Assembly: GCA_964453655.1 (NCBI GenBank)
Contig: CAYVSP010000007.1
Coordinates: forward strand, 1 to 33,113
Direction of reading: 5' to 3'
DNA length: 33,113 nt
Source of the DNA: CAYVSP01 sp964453655
GTDB taxonomy: Bacteria > Patescibacteriota > Saccharimonadia > Saccharimonadales > CAYVSP01
Positions 23,029 through 31,626 of this stretch are shown here, one piece after another. Position 1 is the stretch's first letter. The number at the start of each line of letters is the position of its first letter. The notes beneath the pieces were generated by a model that was not told the origin of the DNA, made no database searches, and was given only the letters and a program-made list of their open reading frames with translations. The position numbers and the translations under genes were made by a program.

Positions 23029-23031
23029 CAG

Positions 23032-24561
23032 TTATCGCCTATATAATGAATGATTTTTTATCCAGCCGTGCGCGCTGCGAGTGATCTCTTTATTATCGAC
23101 GTTCTTGAGCTCGTCAGCAAGCTTGGCGAATGGTACTAATGTAAAGCCGAATGTACTTCCCTCGCCTTCCTTGGATCTAACCCAGATCTGACCGCTGTGG
23201 GCTTTGACAATGGCCTTACTGAGGTATAGGCCAAGCCCCGTGCCGCCTACTTGGGCGCGTGAACGATGGCTGCGATAAAATTTGTCGAATAAATTAGGCA
23301 ATACACTGGCTGGTATACCGACGCCAAAATCCTGCACGGTTGTTTCAACCAGGCCATCTTCGGTCAGATGCGACCTTATCTCAATTTGTTTAGCTGTATT
23401 GCTATATTTAATAGCATTGTCTAGCAAGTTATTAAGCACCTCATAAATACTAACTTTATCAACCGCAACTGTTGGCAGATCGGCCGCCACCTGTGCTTGG
23501 ATTATCTTACCGTGGACCTGAGCGCGCAACTGCATATCGACAACAACGCTGCTAATAATCGTGCTCCACTGTTCCTCGTGCAGTTCAAGTGTCAGTTGAT
23601 TCTCTTCAACCCGGGCGACATTTAAGATGTTATTTACGAAGGCCGAAAGCGATTCGGCCGAGACTTGCATTTTATGCATAAAATCGACCATTTCAGGGTC
23701 TAACTTGTCGCCAAGCTCATCCTCGAAAACTTCAATGTAGCCGCGCAGAATGGTGAGTGGCGTGCGTAGTTCATGAACAGCTAGCGCGACGTAACCGGCG
23801 GCTTCATCATCGAGCGTATAACGCTTAGCGTGATCAAACAAAGCAAGGATTAATTCTGTGCCATCAGGCGTATCTTTGCTATAAGATGCCGCCAAATCAA
23901 ACTGCAGCGGATTGGGTTGATTAGCTAGTTTAAGGCGAACATGCTCCCAACTTCGACTAGCTGTTACTTTATGGGCTCGACAATCGGCCAGCCAATTATC
24001 CAATGTTTGCTCATCCTGGAAGGACAAATCAAAAACACTATAGAGATTTTTACCAATTAATCCATTGCTTGCTAGGTTTACATAAGCTAGTGCCGCCTCA
24101 TTAACGAAACGTATGTTGCCGGTTTTATCAATTGTCAATAAAGGAAGAGGCAAATGGTCTATGACGCTGAAGCCAGTGGTTTGGCTGATTGTCGCACTCG
24201 GTGTTGACAGCGGAAGGCTGCTAGCCAGTTGATACACCTGTAGGCTCAAGGCGGTTATAAGTTCGCGCCCTACCCGGTTTTTTCCTAGATTCGGCGGTGC
24301 TGTACCGCTGTGTCCGGGGTTCACATGAAGAATTGCTTGCTCTAAGAAAGCAACCGGTTCAGTAATCACCCGCGTTAAGAAATAGGCGCATAATAACGCC
24401 AGCAGGCCGCTGGTGGCCAGTATAATCAAGAAAAAAGTACTAGTTAAATCATGGTGTTTTGAGATGGCCCACATTAGCCCAACCACAAAAACATTACTGC
24501 AAAGGAAGGCTACAAACAGATAAGACCTGACTTGGCCACTAAAGCGCTTAAAATTGTCCAC
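23032..24561 (-). CDS. Membrane sensor histidine kinase (two TM, PAS, HisKA, HATPase)
   Basis: Two membrane helices (about residues 13-33 and 43-63) with a very short outer loop are followed by a HAMP-like linker (RVITEPVAFLEQA). A PAS domain follows at about 130-245 (DHLPLPLLTIDKTGNIRFVN). The HisKA box VALAVHELRTPLTILRGY carries His263. The HATPase domain has LLDNAIKYS, DFGVGIP and GGTGLGLYLSKAIV. All kinase motifs are intact. The GTG start has a GAGGT Shine-Dalgarno six bases upstream. The gene sits between the DUF3048 gene (9-nt gap) and its response regulator (3-nt gap), and probably belongs to a long operon beginning at 28389. Confidence 0.93.
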   Translation of the reverse strand: MDNFKRFSGQVRSYLFVAFLCSNVFVVGLMWAISKHHDLTSTFFLIILATSGLLALLCAYFLTRVITEPVAFLEQAILHVNPGHSGTAPPNLGKNRVGRELITALSLQVYQLASSLPLSTPSATISQTTGFSVIDHLPLPLLTIDKTGNIRFVNEAALAYVNLASNGLIGKNLYSVFDLSFQDEQTLDNWLADCRAHKVTASRSWEHVRLKLANQPNPLQFDLAASYSKDTPDGTELILALFDHAKRYTLDDEAAGYVALAVHELRTPLTILRGYIEVFEDELGDKLDPEMVDFMHKMQVSAESLSAFVNNILNVARVEENQLTLELHEEQWSTIISSVVVDMQLRAQVHGKIIQAQVAADLPTVAVDKVSIYEVLNNLLDNAIKYSNTAKQIEIRSHLTEDGLVETTVQDFGVGIPASVLPNLFDKFYRSHRSRAQVGGTGLGLYLSKAIVKAHSGQIWVRSKEGEGSTFGFTLVPFAKLADELKNVDNKEITRSAHGWIKNHSLYRR

Positions 24562-24570
24562 CTATCTACC

Positions 24571-25803
24571 TCACGGCTTATACGTTACGGCGCTATTGCT
24601 GCTGACCATGGTGACCCAAGTTTGGCCCGGATTGAGCTTGAGCTCTGCACCTGCACTATTAGTGAACTTGAACTGTGCATTATGATCAGACTTTTGCCAA
24701 GTGCCTTCGGTTACACTGCCGTCCTGGAAAACGTACATATGGCCGCTGCCAATTGTGTTATAGACGCTATGGACGCCGTCGCCAGCGATACTATAACCAG
24801 TCACCATGGCAATCACTACTTTAGGGGCTAATTGGACGCCCGAGCGTTCATCTTTATGGGGCTGCCCACCCTCGCTACGCAAATAAATACCGAGACTTGG
24901 CTCGTAGTTGTAATGCGGGCTATATAAGAACCCGGAAACATTGAAGTCGATTATACCGGCCGTTGCCGGGTTGACACGTTTTTCTACCTTGCGCGGCCAG
25001 CTGGTAAAATTGCTGCTGTTAAAACCCTTTTTTTGATTTAATGTGTCGAGATCATTGGTACTTGTGTATAAATTGTGGGGTGCAAAACGTGTATTGACAC
25101 GTCTATAAGCAGCGGAATTTGCAAACTCATCTAAATCTCTAACATGCAAAGCATTTATTTGGGCTAGCGCGTCTGGGCTGCCGCCAGCATGTGCCAAACT
25201 GGCATCGAAGGCTAAGACCCAATCAAGGTAGTATGGTCGGGCGCTACGGACTGGCCCAATATAATCTGATTTGGTATCCTCAGATAAAGCTAGGAAACGG
25301 GTGATACCCCCCTCGGCAATTGCCTCAAACACAATACCGGCGTCCTTAAGACCAGCTTGGGGGCGGGCATCCGGACTATTTTCTATCATGACTCCAGTAA
25401 CAGGGCGTTTATTGAGCTCTGGGTCAACCGGTAATCCCGTTAAGCGGGATGGCTCAAGTTTTGGCTTAGGGGGCGCTTTTTTAATTACCACGGCCGGTTG
25501 CGGAGGAAGCTTGCGTACCCTTTGATAAAGCTTATAAGCACCAAAGGCGCTAATCACTATTAGCAGCAGCATAGAAAGCACTAAAAGTGCCCACTGCCAA
25601 GTGGCTAGGTGGGTGTGTTTATAACTAAAAATGTGCCACCATTTTTTGCCGTCGGCACTCTTTTTTGGCTTTATTGGTGCTGTTTTCTCATGCATGGCTG
25701 GTGCCGAGTTAGTTTCACCTTTATTGTCCTTGTTTGGTGAACTTTCTGAACTATCGCTAGTATTTGTATCACTACCGCTTAGCGGCTTTGTATCATCAAC
25801 CAT
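24571..25803 (-). CDS. DUF3048 (YerB-like) membrane-anchored protein
   Basis: The N-terminal 65 residues are polar and low complexity (Ser/Asp/Asn/Lys). They are followed by one membrane helix (about 68-90) and a large extracytoplasmic domain. That domain matches the DUF3048 pattern as I know it: LTGLPVDPELNKRPVTGVMI, PQAGLKDAGIVFEAIAEGGITR, YIGPVRSARPYYLDW and an SPDALAQI loop. A C-terminal half ends with GQTWVTMVSSNSAVTYKP. In Firmicutes the family is a lipoprotein of unknown function (YerB); here it has a TM anchor without a lipobox. No catalytic role is established. It is encoded between gltX and the kinase gene with short gaps. Confidence 0.85.
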   Translation of the reverse strand: MVDDTKPLSGSDTNTSDSSESSPNKDNKGETNSAPAMHEKTAPIKPKKSADGKKWWHIFSYKHTHLATWQWALLVLSMLLLIVISAFGAYKLYQRVRKLPPQPAVVIKKAPPKPKLEPSRLTGLPVDPELNKRPVTGVMIENSPDARPQAGLKDAGIVFEAIAEGGITRFLALSEDTKSDYIGPVRSARPYYLDWVLAFDASLAHAGGSPDALAQINALHVRDLDEFANSAAYRRVNTRFAPHNLYTSTNDLDTLNQKKGFNSSNFTSWPRKVEKRVNPATAGIIDFNVSGFLYSPHYNYEPSLGIYLRSEGGQPHKDERSGVQLAPKVVIAMVTGYSIAGDGVHSVYNTIGSGHMYVFQDGSVTEGTWQKSDHNAQFKFTNSAGAELKLNPGQTWVTMVSSNSAVTYKP

Positions 25804-25828
25804 TGGCTATATTGTAACAAGCTTGTGC

Positions 25829-27244
25829 TTAGGAGGCTAGTGCTGCTAGGGTAGCCAAAATTCGTTTTAAAGAGCGCTCTTTGCCAAGAACAGACAGGGT
25901 GTCAGCCAAGCCTGGCGAGGCTGGAACTTGTGTAACCGCAATGCGAATAAGGCTGAAAAGTATGACCGGCTTCTGATCTGTTTCTTCAAGCAATGTGTTG
26001 AGTCTTTTAGTGAGATCATCGATCGCAAAATCACTTTTCTCTAAGCTGGTTCTGGCCTGCTCTAAAAGTCGCTTAAGTTCACTTTTGGGGAGCTTGCCTA
26101 GTTGCTTGTGCGAGTCAATAAGCTGCAAGTTGACAGGCAAATCTTTAAAAAAGAAGAGCGTTAAGTCGGGCAATTCAACCAGGTACTTCAGCCGATCGTG
26201 TACTAATTTAAGGATTGATATTTTATAAGCCTTATCATAGGTTGAGGCTTCTTTTGGCCAATACTGCTCGACTCGTTCGTATAATTCCTCCAGCGAAAGG
26301 GCCCGGATATAATAGCCGTTCATCCAAGCCAGCCGTCGTTCGTCAAAGTGTGCTCCACTACGCTGTACTTGATTCAAATGAAACTTTTGAAGCAACTCTT
26401 GGATACTGAATATTTCTTGCTCGGTGCCGTCGTTCCACCCAAGCGAAGCAATAAAATTAATGAGCGTTTCAGGCAAAAATCCAGCCCTAACGTAATCAAG
26501 TACATCCTTTGCGCCATCACGTTTGCTGAGCTTCTTTTTACCATCTGGGCCTAGAATGTGCGGCAACGTGGCTAACACGGGAGTTTGTAGCTCAAGTGCC
26601 TCATAAAGATTTAGATAATTTGGTACGCTGGCTAAAAATTCCTGACCGCGGATAACATGACTGATAAGCATCTCGGTATCATCAATAATATGGGCAAAAT
26701 TATAGGTTGGATAACCGTCTGATTTTAAAAGTATAAAGTCATCAATGACTTCGGGGCCGGTTGAAAGCTTACCCATAACAGCATCCTGCCAGCTGTATGG
26801 CTTGGGGTCGGCTTTGAAGCGTAATGGCCTTTTACCATCCCAGTCTGGCGGGTTAACCGGACGATGATTCCGATATAAAAATGCCTTTTTCTGTTGACGG
26901 GCTTCTGTCCGAAAAGCTTCTACTTCCTGTGGCGTATAGGGGTCCGCGTAGGCACGGCCACTTCCGACTAACTTCTGAGCCCACTTTTTATAAATATCGA
27001 GCCTTTCACTTTGACGATACGGTCCTTCATCAGGTTTTAGGCCGAGCACGTCTAAACTTTCGATAATATGCTTATCAGCGTCTTTTACCTCGCGTTTTGT
27101 GTCGGTATCTTCCAGGCGCAAAATGAATACGCCATTTGCCTGCTTAGCTATCAGCCAGGCGAATAATGCCGTTCGAACACCGCCAACGTGCAAAAAGCCC
27201 GTTGGACTAGGTGCAAAGCGCGTTCTCACTGTTTGATTAGACAT
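25829..27244 (-). CDS. gltX: Glutamyl-tRNA synthetase
   Basis: GltX charges tRNA-Glu (and in many bacteria also tRNA-Gln) with glutamate. The class I signatures are present: APSPTGFLHVGGVRTALF near residue 10, where HVGG is the HIGH motif, and KKLSKRDGA near residue 247, which is the KMSKS-type loop. The catalytic domain segments RLEDTDTKR and YNFAHIIDD, and a helical anticodon-binding C-terminal part, complete a normal length of 471. It lies 45 nt after a membrane protein gene and 26 nt before the DUF3048 gene. A tRNA-Glu(CUC) gene is 5 kb away in this window. Whether it is discriminating or non-discriminating cannot be told from the sequence by eye. Confidence 0.96.
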   Translation of the reverse strand: MSNQTVRTRFAPSPTGFLHVGGVRTALFAWLIAKQANGVFILRLEDTDTKREVKDADKHIIESLDVLGLKPDEGPYRQSERLDIYKKWAQKLVGSGRAYADPYTPQEVEAFRTEARQQKKAFLYRNHRPVNPPDWDGKRPLRFKADPKPYSWQDAVMGKLSTGPEVIDDFILLKSDGYPTYNFAHIIDDTEMLISHVIRGQEFLASVPNYLNLYEALELQTPVLATLPHILGPDGKKKLSKRDGAKDVLDYVRAGFLPETLINFIASLGWNDGTEQEIFSIQELLQKFHLNQVQRSGAHFDERRLAWMNGYYIRALSLEELYERVEQYWPKEASTYDKAYKISILKLVHDRLKYLVELPDLTLFFFKDLPVNLQLIDSHKQLGKLPKSELKRLLEQARTSLEKSDFAIDDLTKRLNTLLEETDQKPVILFSLIRIAVTQVPASPGLADTLSVLGKERSLKRILATLAALAS

Positions 27245-27288
27245 TAGCTATAGCTTAACAGTAAAACAGAGGTGACGTCTAGAGGCGG

Positions 27289-28389
27289 CTAATTAATGCT
27301 TTTGACAATATTAAGTAACTGCTCGGTGCTTAAACTACCTTCGTTTTTGACCTGTATCCACTTATCACCAGTTACTAGGTTGGCTCCATTGTTGTCTATA
27401 TAAACAGTGCGACCATTGTCCTGATATGTTTGATAGGGCTGGTCTGTCTTAGAGACGTACGACTGAAGTAAAGCGTCGCTGTTCCAGCTTGAGGCTTGTT
27501 GCTTGACTTGGAATACACGGCTATCGCTGTTTGATTTAAAGTTGAGCGTAACCTGGCCTGGAGCATATTGGACTGGCCCGCTTAGGCTAAAGCCAGCCGG
27601 GTAATAGCCCGGCAGCGAGGCATGCAGTCCAGCTCGCGTGGCTGCTAAACGCACACTCAAATTAGACAGATTCTGATACAGCACGAAAGCTCCAAACAAA
27701 ATTACGGCTAAAACGAGCATAGTTATATTAAATGCTTTATGGCTTAAGTGAAGTTTGTGTGCCACTTTGTGACGTAGTCGTGGCCGCTTAGGTCGCGGCT
27801 GCTCGTGTGATCGAGCGTTGCTGAGCGCATGCTCAAACGGGTTTTCTGCTTTAGCCACAACCTGTTTATGAGAAAACGAAGCAGAATGGCTACTTTTAGC
27901 CCTAGTGGTTTGTTTTACTGGTAAGACAGCCGTTCGCATAACTGCACTAGTAGTGCTGAAACGATTTACGAGGTCGTTTTTTTGGGTTTTTTGAGCCCGA
28001 TGAAGCCGGGCATTATTAGTGCTGGGCCATTGCGCTGCAACACCAACAGGCGCTGCGTTAGCCACCAAGGGTACTGCCTTGGCATGAAACAAGCTGCCGA
28101 GTGAAGGTTTGTGGACACTGTGGCGCATTAAGGTTTTCGTATGCTGTTGTTTACGGTGGGCGTTTTGGGCTGTAGAAATATTGGTGCGCTGCGGCTTAAT
28201 TTTAACTGGCTTTGCGGCCGGTCCCATATTAGGACTGACTCCCGGACGCCGTACGAAACCGTCAACAACTAGTTTTGGCGAACGGGCTGGCATCGCGGCC
28301 GGCTTCAAGGCAGAGCCACTAATAACACTGCCCGTATCGGCATCGTAACGTAAGCCATTTAGGTCAAGATAAGGTTTGGTTTTACCCAC
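27289..28389 (-). CDS. Membrane protein with long basic cytoplasmic tail and a DUF4367-like outer domain
   Basis: The first 215 residues are low complexity and strongly basic, rich in Lys, Arg, His, Ser and Ala, and probably disordered inside the cell. One membrane helix follows (220-240). The outer domain (about 255-366) has the pattern LPGYYPAGFSLSGPV, then strands ending GRTVYIDNNGANLVTGDKWIQV and the helix LSTEQLLNIVKSI. It resembles DUF4367/RsgI-type C-terminal domains. The frame opens with GTG at 28389; a TGAGG lies rather far upstream. It is divergent from the PEGA gene and likely heads the gltX operon. Its function is unknown; an envelope-sensing or anti-sigma-like role would fit the layout but is speculation. 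Confidence 0.75.
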   Translation of the reverse strand: MGKTKPYLDLNGLRYDADTGSVISGSALKPAAMPARSPKLVVDGFVRRPGVSPNMGPAAKPVKIKPQRTNISTAQNAHRKQQHTKTLMRHSVHKPSLGSLFHAKAVPLVANAAPVGVAAQWPSTNNARLHRAQKTQKNDLVNRFSTTSAVMRTAVLPVKQTTRAKSSHSASFSHKQVVAKAENPFEHALSNARSHEQPRPKRPRLRHKVAHKLHLSHKAFNITMLVLAVILFGAFVLYQNLSNLSVRLAATRAGLHASLPGYYPAGFSLSGPVQYAPGQVTLNFKSNSDSRVFQVKQQASSWNSDALLQSYVSKTDQPYQTYQDNGRTVYIDNNGANLVTGDKWIQVKNEGSLSTEQLLNIVKSIN

Positions 28390-28564
28390 AGTTATGAGCG
28401 CCTCAAATAGTTCTATTTTTTAAACTCAACATGATTGCGGACGTGTAGGCTCATAATACTCGTGGTTAACGGGTTTGACAAGCCAAGCCAGAAAGTTTAA
28501 GAAGCCTCACTGTGCTGAAAAAATAGCCTTCAATAATCCACAAAGCATATATACTGTTGATGTT
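28390..28564. promoter_or_regulatory. Divergent intergenic region with promoter-like boxes
   Basis: A perfect TTGACA at 28475-28480 has only a poor -10 (TAAGAA) 17 nt on. A TATACT at 28550-28555 lies 9 nt before the ATG of the PEGA gene, which would give an almost leaderless message. Nothing gene-like is seen between the two divergent genes. Confidence 0.35.
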
Positions 28565-30043
28565 ATGGATTTTCTTGATCCAAAGAAGAAGCGCTCGCAG
28601 CGACGCAGGCTATTAATTGGCTACATACTTATAGCAATTGCGTTGGCGCTGGGCACTAGGCTCTTGGCGCTTCTATCATCCGGCTACTACTACGATCAAA
28701 AAACAGGAACAATTGCGCAAAACGGCTTGGTCTTTGCCAGCTCAAAGCCAGAGGGCGCCGATATTTACGTAAACGGAGCCTTACAATCAAATAAAACCAA
28801 TACCAAGCTGTATCTGACAGCCAAGCAGTATACGGTTGAGCTTAAGCGTAAAGACTACCGTACTTGGAGTCGTAATTTCTCGTTGCCAGGTGGTGGTGTG
28901 GAACACCTTGATTATCCCTTGTTGTTCCCTTCTAACCTGCAAACGAAAGACGCTGAGCTCTATGCGGCCCCACCCTCCTTTGCGACTGCCAGTCCAGACA
29001 ATCACTGGCTAATGGTCGCGCAAGCTGGCCAAATACAAAAGTTTGATCTGGTAGATTTGGCAAGTGATCCAATTGGAACCACAGAACTGGCTTTGCCCGA
29101 TAATTTACTTACGCCCTCTGGCGACACAAACCAGGCTTGGCAAGCGGCCGAATGGTCGAACGACAATCGGCATGTTCTGCTGCGTCATCACTTTGATTCT
29201 AGAGATGAATTTATTGTAGTTGACCGCGAAAGTCCAACGAGCTCATTTAACGTTAATAAACTATTTAAGGTTTCACCATCTCAGGTTACTCTACGCGATA
29301 AAAAGATTGATCAGCTTTACATATACACAGCTGACGGTGGTAATTTACAGATTGGCGATGTTAAAGGCGCTACCCTAACCAATTTTCTGACACATGTTTT
29401 AAGTTTTAAGTCGCATGATGACAAAACCGTATTGTTTGTAAGCAGCGATGCGAAAAGTCCAAGCACAGTAAGCCTAAAACTGTTTTCGGCTGGCAACATC
29501 TATACCATGCGTGAATTACCGGCTAACGACACATATTTGTTGGACCTGGCTCGTTATAACAACAAGTGGTATATGGCGGCAGCTGCCCAAGGAGAAGGGC
29601 GAACATACATCTATCGGGATCCGGAAGCCACATTAAAGCAAAAAACAGTCAGTACTAGTTTGTTGCCCGCCATCGTGCTCAATATTACACATCCGTTGTT
29701 TTTATCGATTTCAGATACCAGTCAATTCATTGCGGTTCAATCGGTTGGACACTTTGCTGTATATGACGCCGAAAGCGATCGCCGCTTCTACTATGACCTC
29801 AACTCACCAGTGACAGATGATAGTCATGCTGTTTGGATGGATAATAGCCACCTCAACACAGTAAGCCAGGGTAAAATACTGGCCTTTGATTTTGATGGCA
29901 CCAATCAGCAGTTACTAGCGACCAGCGACCAAAAATTTACGGCCTATCTTGATCACGACTCCAAGTGGCTGTACGCGCTCGGACCCTCTATAACAGTGCC
30001 CGGTAAGGCTGCCTTGACGCGCACAGAGCTTGTAATCAAATAA
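28565..30043 (+). CDS. PEGA-domain, beta-propeller-like envelope protein
   Basis: I start at ATG 28565 (MDFLDPKKKRSQRRR); the frame extends further upstream only from a TTG. A basic N-terminus and one membrane helix (about residues 17-37) anchor a large extracytoplasmic part. Residues about 50-115 form a PEGA domain (ASSKPEGADIYVNG, then YTVELKRKDYRTW). The remaining 370 or so residues are repeated beta-strands with WD40/YncE-like character (ATASPDNHWLMVAQ, NDNRHVLLRHH, DLARYNNKWYMAA, AVQSVGHFAVYDAE), so a propeller is likely. No catalytic motif is seen. PEGA proteins are usually surface-layer or envelope-associated. The gene ends 55 nt from the convergent sortase gene. Confidence 0.82.
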   Translation: MDFLDPKKKRSQRRRLLIGYILIAIALALGTRLLALLSSGYYYDQKTGTIAQNGLVFASSKPEGADIYVNGALQSNKTNTKLYLTAKQYTVELKRKDYRTWSRNFSLPGGGVEHLDYPLLFPSNLQTKDAELYAAPPSFATASPDNHWLMVAQAGQIQKFDLVDLASDPIGTTELALPDNLLTPSGDTNQAWQAAEWSNDNRHVLLRHHFDSRDEFIVVDRESPTSSFNVNKLFKVSPSQVTLRDKKIDQLYIYTADGGNLQIGDVKGATLTNFLTHVLSFKSHDDKTVLFVSSDAKSPSTVSLKLFSAGNIYTMRELPANDTYLLDLARYNNKWYMAAAAQGEGRTYIYRDPEATLKQKTVSTSLLPAIVLNITHPLFLSISDTSQFIAVQSVGHFAVYDAESDRRFYYDLNSPVTDDSHAVWMDNSHLNTVSQGKILAFDFDGTNQQLLATSDQKFTAYLDHDSKWLYALGPSITVPGKAALTRTELVIK

Positions 30044-30098
30044 CTGAACTTGGGCGGGGCGTGAGCCTGTTTTGACTAGTCGCTCGCTAGCTATATTG

Positions 30099-31304
30099 TT
30101 ACCTAAACCAGTCTGTGAATCGTGACCATAGAGTTGGTGAATTACTTGGTAAGACGGTTGGTTTGGCTTGCCTGTCACTTACGCTGCTGGCTTTATCGGT
30201 ATTTGGATCCGGGCTAATTTGCTGGCCAATAACTATTAGACGGTGCAGCGAAGTCCCTGGTGGATCGCACGTGATCAAAGTTACCGTGGCCGGCTTATCA
30301 GTTTTATTCAGCACAGACACGTCGGTGGGTTCAACGATTCGTTTCTGGTAAACTTGATAAACGTATCTTTTACCATCTTTATCTAAATAGAACAAATCAC
30401 CGTTTTCCAACCTGCTCAAAAGTACGAAAGCGAATTTATACTTGCCTTTATTGAGGATATTATTGCTAGAGTGTCCAAAGATAACCGCATTGCCTAACTC
30501 GCCGGGACTTGGCGTTGTTGCATAGTGCACTACCCCGCTTTCTAATGATTTTTCCATTGCAGGTTCATCTATGGATGTTTGGTCGTAAATGACTGGAATC
30601 TCGACATTGATTTTTGGAATAATAACTTTGGGGTCAGTGCCGGCGGCTGTTGAGTTAGGGTCAGTAATAATGGGTGTTGCATTAACGTTGCGGCTTGGTG
30701 TAATCAAAGGAGCGATAAAGCGCTCATTGAAGAAACCAAAAAGCAAAATCAGGACTACCAAAGCTCCAGATGCCAGCCCGAATAGCAAGGATTGCAGATG
30801 GTGCTTTTTATTGAGCTTTCCTTTGGCGTTTACATGCCGGCTGATTTGTTTTTTTATGTCTGTTACCGAACGTGTTTTTTGAGTGTGTGCTGGAGCTGGG
30901 CTGAGTTGCGGTTTTTCGGCTAAGACTGGCGGCTGGATGGTGGCTTTATCTTTGCGATCCGCTGTTTGATCGGTCTGATAATGGCCGGCTTGGCCGTTAG
31001 CCTCATAAAACTCACGCCATACTTCATGCTTCTCTTTATCAGCGAGCCCCATATAATAGCTATGCCAAGCGGTCTGGATGTCAGCCAATGATTTCCCAGA
31101 TGTGCTGAGTTTGTACATAAAATCTTGGTGCTTGGAACGCTTGAGAGTCGTTTCTTTAGACTCGGCTAGCTCTTCTTTTGCATTAGGCTCAGAACCATAC
31201 AAGGCGGCTATTTTTTGGCGTACAACATCAGCCGCAAGATCATCATCTGCTTTGGGATCATTTGGTGCTGGCTGGTCTGGATTCATAAACAGGGGTAAAA
31301 CCAC
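30099..31304 (-). CDS. Sortase with a long cytoplasmic N-terminal extension
   Basis: Sortases cleave a C-terminal sorting signal and attach proteins to the cell wall or join pilins. The catalytic domain (about residues 225-360) has His278 in AVIFGHSSN, Cys346 in TLITCDPPG and Arg355 in the S-L-H-R-L-I-V-I strand. One membrane helix (171-191) precedes it. The first 165 residues are unusual: a polar region with a helical segment (SLADIQTAWHSYYMGL, VWREFYEANGQ) of unknown role. The frame opens at GTG 31304, and an ATG at 31286 (MNPDQPAP) is equally possible. A -10 TATAAT lies just upstream. No sorted substrate with an LPxTG tail is encoded in this window. Confidence 0.92.
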   Translation of the reverse strand: MVLPLFMNPDQPAPNDPKADDDLAADVVRQKIAALYGSEPNAKEELAESKETTLKRSKHQDFMYKLSTSGKSLADIQTAWHSYYMGLADKEKHEVWREFYEANGQAGHYQTDQTADRKDKATIQPPVLAEKPQLSPAPAHTQKTRSVTDIKKQISRHVNAKGKLNKKHHLQSLLFGLASGALVVLILLFGFFNERFIAPLITPSRNVNATPIITDPNSTAAGTDPKVIIPKINVEIPVIYDQTSIDEPAMEKSLESGVVHYATTPSPGELGNAVIFGHSSNNILNKGKYKFAFVLLSRLENGDLFYLDKDGKRYVYQVYQKRIVEPTDVSVLNKTDKPATVTLITCDPPGTSLHRLIVIGQQISPDPNTDKASSVSDRQAKPTVLPSNSPTLWSRFTDWFR

Positions 31305-31321
31305 TATAATTAACTACTAAC

Positions 31322-31350
31322 ATTATATAGCTTCGCGCCGAGCTTGCCTA
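31322..31350 (-). promoter_or_regulatory. Promoter of the sortase gene
   Basis: On the minus strand a TATAAT -10 (31322-31327) is preceded at 17 nt by TAGGCA (31345-31350), four of six -35 matches. The -35 overlaps the left arm of a 10-bp inverted repeat (31338-31347 with 31367-31376). Confidence 0.5.
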
Positions 31351-31376
31351 TTCTACTAAATGCAGAGCAAGCTCGG
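31338..31376. repeat. 10-bp inverted repeat overlapping the sortase promoter
   Basis: CCGAGCTTGC (31338-31347) and GCAAGCTCGG (31367-31376) are exact complements with a 19-nt centre. The repeat could be an operator dyad or a leader hairpin. It lies in the 196-nt gap between the sortase gene and tRNA-Leu, which otherwise shows only the two promoters. Confidence 0.5.
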
Positions 31377-31462
31377 GATCGGCATGAAATCTTCCCTGAC
31401 CAGGCAGATTATAGTACACTAACCGAAGTTAACCTAAGGGATAACCGTTATATTCGGGTATG

Positions 31463-31491
31463 TTGCCGAAGTGCTAAATCGTACCTTTAAT
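31463..31491 (+). promoter_or_regulatory. Promoter of the tRNA-Leu gene
   Basis: A -35 TTGCCG (31463-31468), 17-nt spacer and -10 TTTAAT (31486-31491) place the start near 31498, three bases before the tRNA. Confidence 0.6.
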
Positions 31492-31500
31492 CATAGTGAA

Positions 31501-31587
31501 GCCGCGGTGGTGGAATTGGTAGACACGCCGGACTCAAAATCCTGTGAGCGTAAGCTCGTGACGGTTCAAGTCCGTCCCGCGGCACCA
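31501..31587 (+). tRNA. trnL: tRNA-Leu (anticodon CAA), CCA encoded
   Basis: This is a class II tRNA: acceptor GCCGCGG/CCGCGGC, Leu-type D-arm (GTGGAATTGGTAGACAC), anticodon loop CTCAAAA giving CAA, a long variable arm GAGC-GTAA-GCTC, T-arm GACGG-TTCAAGT-CCGTC and an encoded CCA. It reads the UUG codon. The anticodon stem CCGGA/TCCTG contains one C-U mismatch (positions 28-42). Confidence 0.93.
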
Positions 31588-31626
31588 TTATGATTTAAGG
31601 CAATACTGGCAAGTTTGCCTTGTGGT

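Noticed and set aside
31594..31618. AAGGCA/TGCCTT inverted repeat after tRNA-Leu as an intrinsic terminator
   Set aside because: Stem of 6 bp with a 13-nt loop and no clear T-run; too weak to call.
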